NCBI GenBank assembly: GCA_963658085.1
Contig: CAVKOU010000004.1
Coordinates: 1 to 64,000, forward strand
Length of the DNA stretch: 64,000 nucleotides
Origin: CAKRJP01 sp963658085
GTDB lineage: Bacteria > Bacillota > Clostridia > Lachnospirales > Lachnospiraceae
Reading direction: 5' to 3'
The notes beneath the pieces were generated by a model that saw only the letters and a list, made by a program, of their open reading frames with translations, made no database searches and was not told the DNA's origin. Each line of letters opens with the position of its first letter. Within the stretch, counting starts at the first letter, position 1. The position numbers and the translations under genes are program-made. Below are positions 33,269 to 41,796 of this stretch, piece after piece.

Positions 33269-34771
33269 ATGCCAAAGAAAGAGAGAGCTTATTTTCTTAG
33301 CTCTCACAAAGAGGAATTTAAAAATAAGACTTTCTGTGAATTGTTTCAGGATACGGTAAGGCTTTTCCCGGAGAAGGTGGCGGTTTCCGGAATCTATGGA
33401 ACCTTTACTTATCGTGAGTTGGAGGAAAAAAGCAATATCTTAGCTGCTCATTTGATTCGGCAGGGAATGCAACCGAGAGAAGTGGTGGGAGTTCATGCCG
33501 GTCAGTCTGTTTGGTCTGTGATTTTCATGATCGGAATCTGGAAGGCAGGTGGGGCCTATGTTTACATTGATAGCACCCATCCAAAAAAACGGCAGCGACA
33601 GATTATAGAAGAGTGCAAATGTCGTTTTGTCATCGACCGGGAATTTGCCAAGGAAATTGACTGGTCAAAGAAAGAAGAGAGAGTGGATTTTTCTGAACTG
33701 GAGGATATGGCTTTACTGATCTATACCTCCGGTTCAACTTCCAAACCAAAGGGAGTTATGCTGAGCCACAAAAATGTAATGTGTGCCATCAGTAATTTCG
33801 ACCGCCTTTCTCTAAGTGAAGAGGATGTTTATGGAGTCTTTCCAAGCTTTAGCTTTGTGGCTTCGGTATTTGACTTGTATGCATCTTTGGCGGTGGGAGC
33901 TTCTGTTCGTATCATTCAAAAAGCTATTCGAAAAAGCATTACCGGACTTCTTGAATGTTATATCGAACATGGAATTACGGTTACTTTTTTGCCACCTCAT
34001 ATGGCAAGCAAGCTTGAAAATATTGAGGAAGGAAAAACCAGTCTTAGACTTTTACTGGTGGGAAGTGATATGCCGAGGAATCTTGCGGCATCTCATTATG
34101 AAATCTGTAATGTTTACGGGGCTTCCGAGATGACATCCATTATTTCCGAGTATAGAATCACAGAGCCTCAGTTTGTCTATCCCATCGGACGACTAAATGA
34201 TACCATTAAAGGCTATGTGGTAGATGAAGAGGGAAAACAAGTTCCATATGGAGAGGAAGGGGAACTTTGGCTTGCTTCTGATCAGGTTTCTATGGGATAC
34301 TATAAAGATCCGGAGCGTACGAAAGCCTTCTTTATGGAGAATCCATTTTCAAAAGAAGAAGGCTTTGACAGGATTTTTAAAACCAAGGATCTGGTGCGGA
34401 TGGACGCGGATGGAACAATCCACTATATTGGACGGATGGATTTTATGTATAAGATTCGAGGCTTTCGGGTAGAGGCCAGTGCGGTGGAGACCGCCATGAG
34501 GTGTACAGGGATTGCGAAGGAATGCGCGGCAGTTGCCTTTGAGGATCAGGGAGGTACCAATATACTGTGTGGCTATTTTGAGGCAGATGAAGAGGTGGAT
34601 GTAAAAGCATTTAAAGAAGTGCTGAAAGAAAGTCTTCCCTATTATATGATTCCTACGGCTTTGTTTCAGATGGAAAATCTTCCGAGAACCCTAAGCAACA
34701 AAATCAATCGTAAGGCTTTAAAGCCGCCAAAGGAACTAAATGATCATAAACTTTTGGAAGCTTTATATTAA
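33269..34771 (+). CDS. Stand-alone adenylation (acyl-AMP ligase) enzyme of NRPS/DltA type
   Basis: A 500-residue ANL-superfamily enzyme that should activate a carboxylic acid as an acyl-adenylate. The core motifs are present: A3 LIYTSGSTSKPKG, A5-like NVYGASEMT, A7 TKDLVRMDADG, A8 FMYKIRGFRVEASAVE, and A10 RTLSNKINRKAL with the catalytic Lys478. It ends right after the adenylation fold; no carrier, condensation or thioesterase domain is attached, and no carrier-protein gene is nearby. In the A4 segment FSFVASVFD, Val197 occupies the place of the Asp that binds the substrate amino group in amino-acid-activating enzymes, so the substrate may not be an alpha-amino acid. AAGGAGG precedes ATG 33269 by 9 bases. 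LUD and cupin genes follow. Confidence 0.85.
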   Translation: MPKKERAYFLSSHKEEFKNKTFCELFQDTVRLFPEKVAVSGIYGTFTYRELEEKSNILAAHLIRQGMQPREVVGVHAGQSVWSVIFMIGIWKAGGAYVYIDSTHPKKRQRQIIEECKCRFVIDREFAKEIDWSKKEERVDFSELEDMALLIYTSGSTSKPKGVMLSHKNVMCAISNFDRLSLSEEDVYGVFPSFSFVASVFDLYASLAVGASVRIIQKAIRKSITGLLECYIEHGITVTFLPPHMASKLENIEEGKTSLRLLLVGSDMPRNLAASHYEICNVYGASEMTSIISEYRITEPQFVYPIGRLNDTIKGYVVDEEGKQVPYGEEGELWLASDQVSMGYYKDPERTKAFFMENPFSKEEGFDRIFKTKDLVRMDADGTIHYIGRMDFMYKIRGFRVEASAVETAMRCTGIAKECAAVAFEDQGGTNILCGYFEADEEVDVKAFKEVLKESLPYYMIPTALFQMENLPRTLSNKINRKALKPPKELNDHKLLEALY

Positions 34772-34773
34772 TG

Positions 34774-34815
34774 GTTTGTGTTAAATAGTTTGTGTTAAGT
34801 AGTTTATGTTAAATG
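34774..34815. repeat. Three tandem copies of a 14-bp repeat
   Basis: GTTTGTGTTAAATA (34774-34787), GTTTGTGTTAAGTA (34788-34801) and GTTTATGTTAAATG (34802-34815) follow the stop codon of the adenylation gene by two bases and end 34 bases before the LUD gene. No ribosome site or promoter falls inside. Confidence 0.9.
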
Positions 34816-34849
34816 CTTTATATAAACGTAGGAAAGAAGAGGTGTTTTT

Positions 34850-35488
34850 ATGGATGCAAATCGCGTGAAAAGAAATGATTTGTTAGGAGAACAGATGGTA
34901 AAGGCCTTAAAGGCCAGAAATATGGAAGCTTATTATGTGGGCTCCAAAGAGGAAGCCTGTAAGAAGGCACTGGAATTAATCCCGGAGGGCAGCAGTATTT
35001 CCTGGGGAGGCTCTTTGTCGGCACAGGAGATTGGACTAAAAGATGCAGTCTGTCAGGGAAATTATGTAATCTATAACAGGGATACAGCAAAGACTCCTGA
35101 GGAGAAACGAAAGGTAGAGCTTCAGGCTTACGATTGTGATTTCTTTTTGAGCAGTGCCAATGCGATTACAGAAGATGGATTGATTATAAATATTGATGGA
35201 CATGCAAACCGGGTTTCTTGTATTGCCCAGGGTCCGAGAAATGTCTTGATGATTGTGGGAATGAATAAGGTGGCAAAAAACGTGGATGCAGCTATGTCAA
35301 GAGCCAGAAACGAAGCGGCTCCTATCAATGCCCAGAGATTTAATTTAAATACTCCTTGCTGTAAGACGGGAGCATGTTTTGATTGTAAATCACCAGAGAC
35401 TATCTGTTGCCAGATTTTGATTACCAGATTTTCCAAAGATGCAGGAAGAATCAAAGTAATCCTGGTAAATGATGCGCTGGGATTTTAA
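34850..35488 (+). CDS. LUD-domain protein (LutC/DUF162 family)
   Basis: A 212-residue cytosolic protein with the LUD fold: IPEGSSISWGGSLSAQEIGL (the nucleotide-sugar-like loop), YDCDFFLSSANAITEDG, and the signature VAKNVDAAMSRARNEAAP. A C-terminal CCKTGACFDCKSPETICC cluster of six cysteines resembles those of iron-sulfur LUD proteins and may hold a metal centre. In Lut proteins this family takes part in lactate oxidation; stand-alone members like this one are common in anaerobes and of unknown role. GAGGTG precedes ATG 34850 by 5 bases. It lies between the adenylation and cupin genes, all co-directional. Confidence 0.85.
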   Translation: MDANRVKRNDLLGEQMVKALKARNMEAYYVGSKEEACKKALELIPEGSSISWGGSLSAQEIGLKDAVCQGNYVIYNRDTAKTPEEKRKVELQAYDCDFFLSSANAITEDGLIINIDGHANRVSCIAQGPRNVLMIVGMNKVAKNVDAAMSRARNEAAPINAQRFNLNTPCCKTGACFDCKSPETICCQILITRFSKDAGRIKVILVNDALGF

Positions 35489-35527
35489 ATAATTTCCAAT
35501 ATTATATATAGAAAGAAGGAGCAGATG

Positions 35528-35878
35528 ATGTTAAAGACAACAACAAAGGACAGAGTAACAGCAAAGGCAGAGCACATGTGTGGAGGTACCGGTTATATTT
35601 TAAAAGAAGAACTGATCACTCCGGAGCAAAGAGGAAGTCATTGTAATTTATTTAGCCGTGTGACCTTGCCGGCAGGAGGAGAGATTGGTCATCACGAGCA
35701 TCATGGCGAGGCAGAGACTTATTATATCATTGAAGGAGAAGGAATCTACGAGGAAGACGGAGAAGGCGTTCTCGTAGGACCCGGAGATGTAACATACTGT
35801 GCAGATGGACATGGCCATGGACTTAAAAATATGGGAGAGAAGGACTTAGTAATCGTGGCAATGATCTTGGCAAATTAA
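35528..35878 (+). CDS. Small cupin-domain protein
   Basis: A 116-residue single-domain cupin. Motif 1 is GHHEHHGEAETYYIIEGEG with three metal-ligand candidates (His, His, Glu) and motif 2 is VLVGPGDVTYCADGHGHGL with the fourth (His). Function ranges widely in this fold, so none is assigned. Two ATG codons (35525, 35528) compete; AAGGAG ends 6 bases before the second, which I prefer. It begins 40 bases after the LUD gene and is likely in the same transcript. Confidence 0.85.
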   Translation: MLKTTTKDRVTAKAEHMCGGTGYILKEELITPEQRGSHCNLFSRVTLPAGGEIGHHEHHGEAETYYIIEGEGIYEEDGEGVLVGPGDVTYCADGHGHGLKNMGEKDLVIVAMILAN

Positions 35879-35943
35879 TGATTTGTTATAGTGCGGTTTG
35901 CAGTAAATGGTGCAACTATTGGATTGTGTAGCAAGGACGGAAG

Positions 35944-37197
35944 ATGCAGAATAATATATATAGATATCGAAAAAGAAGATCCTCCGGATGCTTAACGGCT
36001 CTGATTTTTCTCTTTGTTTTCATAGGTATTTTGGCGGGATGTTGTTACGCTGCCATTCAAAGTGGTCTGATGAAAGAGTTCACAAATTCTTCAGATGTGG
36101 CGACAGTGAAAGACCTTGTGAATTCGGTTCCGGGAATTGACTATCAGGAAGTGACAACAGAGGAGAATGTCGCTGTTAGCTATTATTACAGCAAATTGTC
36201 CGAGGATGAGAGGCAGATTTACAGTGAGATTTTAAGTGGAATCAATTCCAATACAGAGGAAATCTATTTACACGGAGATGATGCGGATCTGGCCAATAAG
36301 ATTCTTCAGTATGTTCTGAGGGATCATCCGGAACTTTTCTGGTGCGATGGATCTGCTACCGCCACCAGCTATACAGGAATTAATTCTTACACGGTGATGA
36401 AGGTAAATTATCAATATGATGAAAATGCCAGAAGCACCATGCAGTCCCAGATTGACGGGGCTGTGGCAGAGTGCCTGGCAGGAATCTCACAGGATGCATC
36501 GGATTATGAAAAGATCCTCTATGTCTATGAGTATATTATCCGAAGCGTGGAATATAATATGGATGCTTCGGATAATCAGAATATTTACAGCGTGTTTGTG
36601 GGTAAAGAATCGGTATGTGCCGGATATTCTAAGGCAACACAATATCTGTTGAATAAATTAGGTATTTTTTGTACCTATGTTATTGGGACAGCAGGAGATG
36701 ATAATCAGGCCCATGCTTGGAATTTGGTGCAGTGTAACGGGGAATATTACTATGTAGATACCACCTGGGGGGATCCTACTTTTTTGGCAGAGGAGGGAGA
36801 ACAGGTGGCGGCAGAGGAAAAAATTTCCTATGACTATATGCTGTGTGATGATACAGAGTTGTTTAAAAATCATACGCCGGATGCTGCCGTAGAACTTCCT
36901 GGCTGTACCCATATGGATTATAACTATTATGTGGTAAATGGAGATTATTATACCTCCTATGATGCGGCAGTGATTTTGCAGAAGATGAATGATGTAATTG
37001 CCGTCGGAGGAAGCAGTACGGTGATTAAATTTGCAAGCTGTGAGCTTTATACTGCTGCCAGAGAAAGTATTTTTCAAGAAACAATCCCTCAGGCAGCTGA
37101 AAATCTGGCTAACTTGTATGGAATTTACGAGGTGAAATACCAATATTTAGACGAGGCAGATTTGAATAAAATAACGATTTACTGGCAATATCAGTAG
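35944..37197 (+). CDS. Membrane-anchored transglutaminase-like (protease-fold) protein
   Basis: A 417-residue protein with a short basic N-terminus (RYRKRRSSG) and one hydrophobic helix (residues about 17-40), so the bulk faces the outside. The transglutaminase-like core shows Cys225 (ESVCAGYSKA), His257 (AHAWNLV) and Asp272 (YYVDTTWGDP), the complete Cys-His-Asp triad. The first half is helical, as in other surface transglutaminase-like proteins of Clostridia. It could cross-link or cleave surface proteins; the activity is not determined by sequence. A terminator follows at 37232, before carA. Confidence 0.85.
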   Translation: MQNNIYRYRKRRSSGCLTALIFLFVFIGILAGCCYAAIQSGLMKEFTNSSDVATVKDLVNSVPGIDYQEVTTEENVAVSYYYSKLSEDERQIYSEILSGINSNTEEIYLHGDDADLANKILQYVLRDHPELFWCDGSATATSYTGINSYTVMKVNYQYDENARSTMQSQIDGAVAECLAGISQDASDYEKILYVYEYIIRSVEYNMDASDNQNIYSVFVGKESVCAGYSKATQYLLNKLGIFCTYVIGTAGDDNQAHAWNLVQCNGEYYYVDTTWGDPTFLAEEGEQVAAEEKISYDYMLCDDTELFKNHTPDAAVELPGCTHMDYNYYVVNGDYYTSYDAAVILQKMNDVIAVGGSSTVIKFASCELYTAARESIFQETIPQAAENLANLYGIYEVKYQYLDEADLNKITIYWQYQ

Positions 37198-37231
37198 ATT
37201 TTAAAATTAAAAATTGGTTAGTTTTTTAGGG

Positions 37232-37276
37232 TCCTAAAATTTAAAATTTTAAATTTTAATTTTAGGGCCTTTTTGT
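37232..37276 (+). terminator. Intrinsic terminator before carA
   Basis: GGTCCTAAAATT (37232-37243) pairs with AATTTTAGGGCC (37260-37271, one G-U), with more A/T pairing inside, followed by five Ts. It abuts the carA promoter. Confidence 0.88.
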
Positions 37277-37304
37277 TGAAAAAGAAAAGGGAATGCGGTA
37301 TAAT
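37276..37304 (+). promoter_or_regulatory. Sigma-A promoter of carAB
   Basis: TTGAAA (37276-37281) and a perfect TATAAT (37299-37304) are spaced by 17 bases, 37 bases before ATG 37342. The leader is too short for a PyrR-type attenuator, so pyrimidine control by attenuation is not evident. Confidence 0.8.
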
Positions 37305-37341
37305 TTTTACAATTTGTGAACTAGAAGGGATAGGTGGAAAT

Positions 37342-38409
37342 ATGAAAGCATTTCTGATACTAGAAGACGGAACAGTCTTTACAGGGACCAGTATTGGCTC
37401 GACCAGAGACATGATTAGTGAGATTGTATTTAACACTTCCATGACCGGTTATTTGGAGGTGTTAACGGATCCCTCCTATGCGGGACAGGCGGTAGTTATG
37501 ACATATCCATTGATTGGAAACTACGGTATTACCCCGGATATGGAATCCAAGAAAGCATGGCCGGATGGCTATATTGTCAGAGAATTGTCTCGTATGCCTA
37601 GCAACTTCAGAAGTGGCGGCTCTATTCAAGAATTCTTAAAGAATCAGAACATCCCGGGTATCATGGGAATCGATACCAGGGCTCTTACTAAGATCCTTCG
37701 TGAGAAGGGAACTATGAATGGTATGATTACTACCAATTCCAATTATAATCTAGATGAGATTCTTCCTAAATTAAAAGAGTATAAGGTTGGAGATGTAGTT
37801 TCTAAAGTAACATGTAAGAAACCATATGTTTTAGAGGGGGATGGACCGAAGGTTGCTCTTATGGACTTTGGAGCAAAGAATAATATCGCGAAGTCTTTAA
37901 ATGAAAGAGGATGTCAGGTGACAGTATATCCTGCACATACTACAGCGGAAGAAATTCTTGCAACAGAGCCTGATGGTATTATGTTGTCTAATGGCCCCGG
38001 AGATCCGGAGACCAATGTTTCTATAATAGAAGAGATTAAGAAATTATATGATTCCAATCTTCCGATCTTTGCTATTTGCTTAGGACATCAGCTCATGGCC
38101 TTGGCTACAGGAGCAAAGACTTACAAGTTAAAATATGGTCACCGTGGAGGCAATCATCCGGTGAAGGATCTTTCCAATGAAAGAGTCTATATTTCCTCTC
38201 AGAATCATGGATATGCAGTGGATGCAGGAAGCATCGATCCTGCAATTGCAAAGGAAGCATTTGTAAATGTAAATGATGGGACAAATGAGGGTCTCGCTTA
38301 TGTTGATAAGAACATTTTTACAGTGCAGTTCCATCCGGAGGCATGCCCGGGACCGCAGGATTCTGCATACTTATTTGACCGCTTTATTGACATGATGAAA
38401 GGAGAATAG
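37342..38409 (+). CDS. carA: Carbamoyl-phosphate synthase small subunit (glutaminase)
   Basis: It hydrolyses glutamine and passes ammonia to CarB for carbamoyl phosphate used in arginine and pyrimidine synthesis. The 355 residues begin MKAFLILEDGTVFTG, with the CarA N-terminal domain (FNTSMTGYLEVLTDPSYAGQ) and a class I amidotransferase: oxyanion region LSNGPGDP, nucleophile Cys in FAICLGHQLMA, and the His/Glu pair in VQFHPEACPGP. I start at ATG 37342 (GGTGG 4 bases upstream); an in-frame start at 37273 overlaps the terminator and promoter. carB begins 5 bases after its stop. Confidence 0.97.
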   Translation: MKAFLILEDGTVFTGTSIGSTRDMISEIVFNTSMTGYLEVLTDPSYAGQAVVMTYPLIGNYGITPDMESKKAWPDGYIVRELSRMPSNFRSGGSIQEFLKNQNIPGIMGIDTRALTKILREKGTMNGMITTNSNYNLDEILPKLKEYKVGDVVSKVTCKKPYVLEGDGPKVALMDFGAKNNIAKSLNERGCQVTVYPAHTTAEEILATEPDGIMLSNGPGDPETNVSIIEEIKKLYDSNLPIFAICLGHQLMALATGAKTYKLKYGHRGGNHPVKDLSNERVYISSQNHGYAVDAGSIDPAIAKEAFVNVNDGTNEGLAYVDKNIFTVQFHPEACPGPQDSAYLFDRFIDMMKGE

Positions 38410-38414
38410 GAAGA

Positions 38415-41400
38415 ATGCCTAGAAATACATCTATAAAAAAAGTATTGGTTATTGGTTCCGGCCCGATTGTCATTGGACAGGCTGCGGAATTTGACTATGC
38501 AGGAACTCAGGCCTGCAGATCCTTAAAGGAAGAGGGAATTGAGGTTGTACTGTTAAACTCGAATCCTGCTACTATTATGACCGACAAGGATATTGCGGAC
38601 CGCGTATATATCGAGCCTTTAACTGTAGAGGTTGTAGAACAACTTATTGTAAAGGAACAGCCTGACAGTGTTCTTCCTACCCTTGGTGGACAGGCAGCTC
38701 TAAACCTTGCTATGGAGTTGGAGGAGAGAGGCTTCTTAAAGGAACACAATGTTCGTTTGATCGGAACTACTTCAGAGACTATAAAAAAGGCAGAGGATCG
38801 TCTGGAATTTAAAAAGACCATGGAGAAGATCGGAGAGCCTTGTGCAGCTTCTTTGGTAGTAGAATCTGTGGAAGACGGCGTGAAATTTGCAGAGGAGATT
38901 GGCTATCCGGTGGTTCTTCGTCCTGCCTATACCTTAGGAGGCAGCGGCGGTGGTATCGCCCATGACAGAGGACAACTCATTGAGATCTTGGAGAATGGTC
39001 TTCGTCTTTCCCGTGTAGGACAGGTTCTTGTAGAGCGCTGTATTGCCGGATGGAAGGAAATCGAGTATGAGGTAATGCGTGATAACAACGGAAACTGCAT
39101 TACCGTATGTAATATGGAAAACTTAGATCCTGTTGGTGTTCATACCGGAGATAGTATCGTAGTGGCACCTTCCCAGACCTTGGGAGATAAGGAATACCAG
39201 ATGCTTCGTAGCTCAGCTCTTAATATTATCAGCGAGCTTAATATAACCGGTGGATGTAATGTACAGTATGCCCTGCATCCGGAAAGCTTCGAGTATTGTG
39301 TTATCGAAGTAAATCCAAGAGTTAGCCGTTCTTCGGCACTTGCTTCTAAGGCTACCGGATATCCCATCGCAAAGGTGGCAGCAAAGATTGCTCTTGGTTA
39401 TAATTTGGATGAGATCAAGAATGCAGTTACGAAGAAAACCTATGCAAGTTTCGAGCCGATGCTCGATTACTGTGTCGTAAAGATTCCAAGACTGCCTTTC
39501 GATAAATTTATCAGTGCAAAGAGAACCCTTACTACGCAGATGAAAGCTACCGGAGAGGTTATGAGTATCTGTGATAACTTCGAGGGAGCTCTTATGAAAG
39601 CAATCCGTTCCCTGGAGCAGCATGTAGACAGCTTAATGTCCTATGATTTCTCTCATTTAAAGGGGGCAGATCTTTTAGAGGAACTGGAAGTCGTAGATGA
39701 TCAGAGAATCTGGAAGATTGCAGAGGCTCTTCGTCAGGGAATCAGTTATGATGAGATCCATGAGATCACAAAGATCGACAAGTGGTTCATTGATAAGATT
39801 GCCATCCTTGTGGAGATGGAGCACGTTTTAAAGACCCAGACGCTGGATGTGGAGATTCTAAAAGAAGCAAAGCGTATGGAATTTCCGGATCATATCATTG
39901 CCAAGTTGACAGGCAAGACAGAGAAAGAAATCTACAACATGCGTATGTACTACGGAATTACCGCTGCATATAAGATGGTAGATACCTGTGCGGCTGAATT
40001 CGCTGCAGAGACTCCATATTATTACTCTGTTTATGGCAGTGAGAATGAGGTGGAAGAAACCAAAGGAAAGAAGAAGGTTCTTGTTCTTGGTTCCGGCCCA
40101 ATTCGTATCGGACAGGGTATTGAGTTTGATTTCTGTTCCGTACATTGTACCTGGGCATTTGCAAAAGAAGGTTATGAGACCATTATTGTAAATAATAACC
40201 CAGAGACTGTAAGTACAGACTTTGATATTGCAGATAAGCTTTACTTTGAGCCTTTGACTCCGGAGGATGTAGAGAGTATCGTAAGACTGGAGCATCCGGA
40301 TGGAGCAGTCGTTCAGTTTGGTGGACAGACCGCCATCAAGCTTACAGAGGCCCTGATGCAAATGGGTGTGCCAATCTTAGGAACTTCCGCAGAAAATGTT
40401 GATGCCGCAGAGGACCGTGAGCTCTTTGATGAGATCTTGGAAAAATGCGAGATTCCAAGACCGACAGGAGGAACTGTATTTACCGCAGAGGAAGCAAAGG
40501 AAGTTGCAAATCGTTTGGGTTATCCGGTATTAGTAAGACCTTCTTACGTACTGGGTGGACAGGGAATGCAGATTGCCATTAACGATCACGATATTGATGA
40601 GTTTATCGGAATCATCAATCGTATCGCTCAAGATCATCCGATCCTTGTTGATAAATATTTGCAGGGTAAGGAGATTGAGGTTGATGCGGTATGTGACGGC
40701 GAGGATATTTTAATACCTGGAATCATGGAGCATATTGAGAGAGCCGGAATCCATTCCGGAGACAGTATTTCCGTATATCCTGCAAAGAGTATTTCCGAGA
40801 AAACCAAGAAAACCATCGAGGAATATACAAGAAGACTTGCAAAGTCCCTACATGTCATCGGTCTTATTAATATTCAGTTTATCGTATGTGGAGAGGATGT
40901 ATATGTTATCGAGGTAAATCCTCGTTCCAGCCGTACTGTACCATACATTAGCAAGGTTACAGGAATTCCGATTGTACCTTTGGCTACAAAGGTTATTATC
41001 GGAAATAAGATCAAAGAGTTAGGCTATACGCCGGGACTTCAGCCGGAGGCAGATTACTTTGCAGTGAAGATGCCGGTATTCTCCTTTGAGAAAATCAGAG
41101 ATGCTGATATCAGCCTTGGACCTGAGATGAAATCCACTGGAGAGTGTCTTGGTATTGCAAAGACCTTTGAGGAAGCATTGTACAAGGCCTTCTTGGGAGC
41201 CGGAATCAAACTTCCGAAGTTCAACAATATGATCATGACAGTAAGAGATGAGGATAAAGAAGAGGCTATCGATATCGGTCGCCGCTTTAACAACATCGGC
41301 TATCGGATCTTTGCTACAGAGGGAACTGCAAAGGTGTTAAATGAAGCAGGAGTAAAGGCAATTGCAGTTAATAAGATTGAACAGAATTCACCGAACCTGT

Positions 41401-41612
41401 TGGATCTGATCCTGGGACACAAGATTGATCTTGTCATAGATACCCCGCCGCAGGGAGCAGAGCATTCTAAGGACGGATTTACCATTCGAAGAAATGCGGT
41501 AGAGACAGGAGTAAACGTACTGACTGCCATCGATACAGCAAAAGCGTTGATCGCCAGTCTGGAGAATACTGATATCCAGAAACTGACATTAGTGGATATT
41601 GCACAAATTTAA
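38415..41612 (+). CDS. carB: Carbamoyl-phosphate synthase large subunit
   Basis: A 1065-residue enzyme with two homologous ATP-grasp halves. Each half begins with the same segment (VLVIGSGPIVIGQAAEFDYAG near residue 10; VLVLGSGPIRIGQGIEFDF near residue 556), then VVLRPAYTLGGSGGG / VLVRPSYVLGGQGM and EVNPRVSRSSAL / EVNPRSSRTVP. The last 130 residues form the allosteric domain. Length and order match the family. It is the last gene of the carAB operon and is followed by the terminator at 41629. Confidence 0.97.
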   Translation: MPRNTSIKKVLVIGSGPIVIGQAAEFDYAGTQACRSLKEEGIEVVLLNSNPATIMTDKDIADRVYIEPLTVEVVEQLIVKEQPDSVLPTLGGQAALNLAMELEERGFLKEHNVRLIGTTSETIKKAEDRLEFKKTMEKIGEPCAASLVVESVEDGVKFAEEIGYPVVLRPAYTLGGSGGGIAHDRGQLIEILENGLRLSRVGQVLVERCIAGWKEIEYEVMRDNNGNCITVCNMENLDPVGVHTGDSIVVAPSQTLGDKEYQMLRSSALNIISELNITGGCNVQYALHPESFEYCVIEVNPRVSRSSALASKATGYPIAKVAAKIALGYNLDEIKNAVTKKTYASFEPMLDYCVVKIPRLPFDKFISAKRTLTTQMKATGEVMSICDNFEGALMKAIRSLEQHVDSLMSYDFSHLKGADLLEELEVVDDQRIWKIAEALRQGISYDEIHEITKIDKWFIDKIAILVEMEHVLKTQTLDVEILKEAKRMEFPDHIIAKLTGKTEKEIYNMRMYYGITAAYKMVDTCAAEFAAETPYYYSVYGSENEVEETKGKKKVLVLGSGPIRIGQGIEFDFCSVHCTWAFAKEGYETIIVNNNPETVSTDFDIADKLYFEPLTPEDVESIVRLEHPDGAVVQFGGQTAIKLTEALMQMGVPILGTSAENVDAAEDRELFDEILEKCEIPRPTGGTVFTAEEAKEVANRLGYPVLVRPSYVLGGQGMQIAINDHDIDEFIGIINRIAQDHPILVDKYLQGKEIEVDAVCDGEDILIPGIMEHIERAGIHSGDSISVYPAKSISEKTKKTIEEYTRRLAKSLHVIGLINIQFIVCGEDVYVIEVNPRSSRTVPYISKVTGIPIVPLATKVIIGNKIKELGYTPGLQPEADYFAVKMPVFSFEKIRDADISLGPEMKSTGECLGIAKTFEEALYKAFLGAGIKLPKFNNMIMTVRDEDKEEAIDIGRRFNNIGYRIFATEGTAKVLNEAGVKAIAVNKIEQNSPNLLDLILGHKIDLVIDTPPQGAEHSKDGFTIRRNAVETGVNVLTAIDTAKALIASLENTDIQKLTLVDIAQI

Positions 41613-41628
41613 AATAAAGAATAGTTAG

Positions 41629-41674
41629 AAGAATCTGGAATAACGAAAACATAGTCGTTGTTCCGGATTCTTTT
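41629..41674 (+). terminator. Intrinsic terminator of carAB
   Basis: The arm AAGAATCTGGAATAACGA (41629-41646) pairs with TCGTTGTTCCGGATTCTT (41655-41672) with two G-U pairs, followed by Ts. Confidence 0.92.
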
Positions 41675-41718
41675 ATGATTGGGAAAACTTAGGGATTTTT
41701 GGTATCTATGACCTAGGC

Positions 41719-41746
41719 TTGATTTTCTGTAAGAAATTGATAAAAT
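41719..41746 (+). promoter_or_regulatory. Candidate sigma-A promoter of the methyltransferase-hslO-nadE group
   Basis: TTGATT (41719-41724) and TAAAAT (41741-41746) are spaced by 16 bases, 50 bases before ATG 41797. Confidence 0.5.
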
Positions 41747-41796
41747 AAAGTAGTTACGACAGAATTTGACAAATAAACATAAAGTTAGGAGAACAT

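Noticed and set aside
37305..37341. PyrR-type attenuator before carA
   Set aside because: Only about 35 bases lie between the predicted promoter and the start codon; the hairpin at 37232 is upstream of the promoter and belongs to the preceding gene.
39858..40361. Antisense open frame (167 codons) within carB
   Set aside because: No ribosome site or family motif; the carB frame is certain there.
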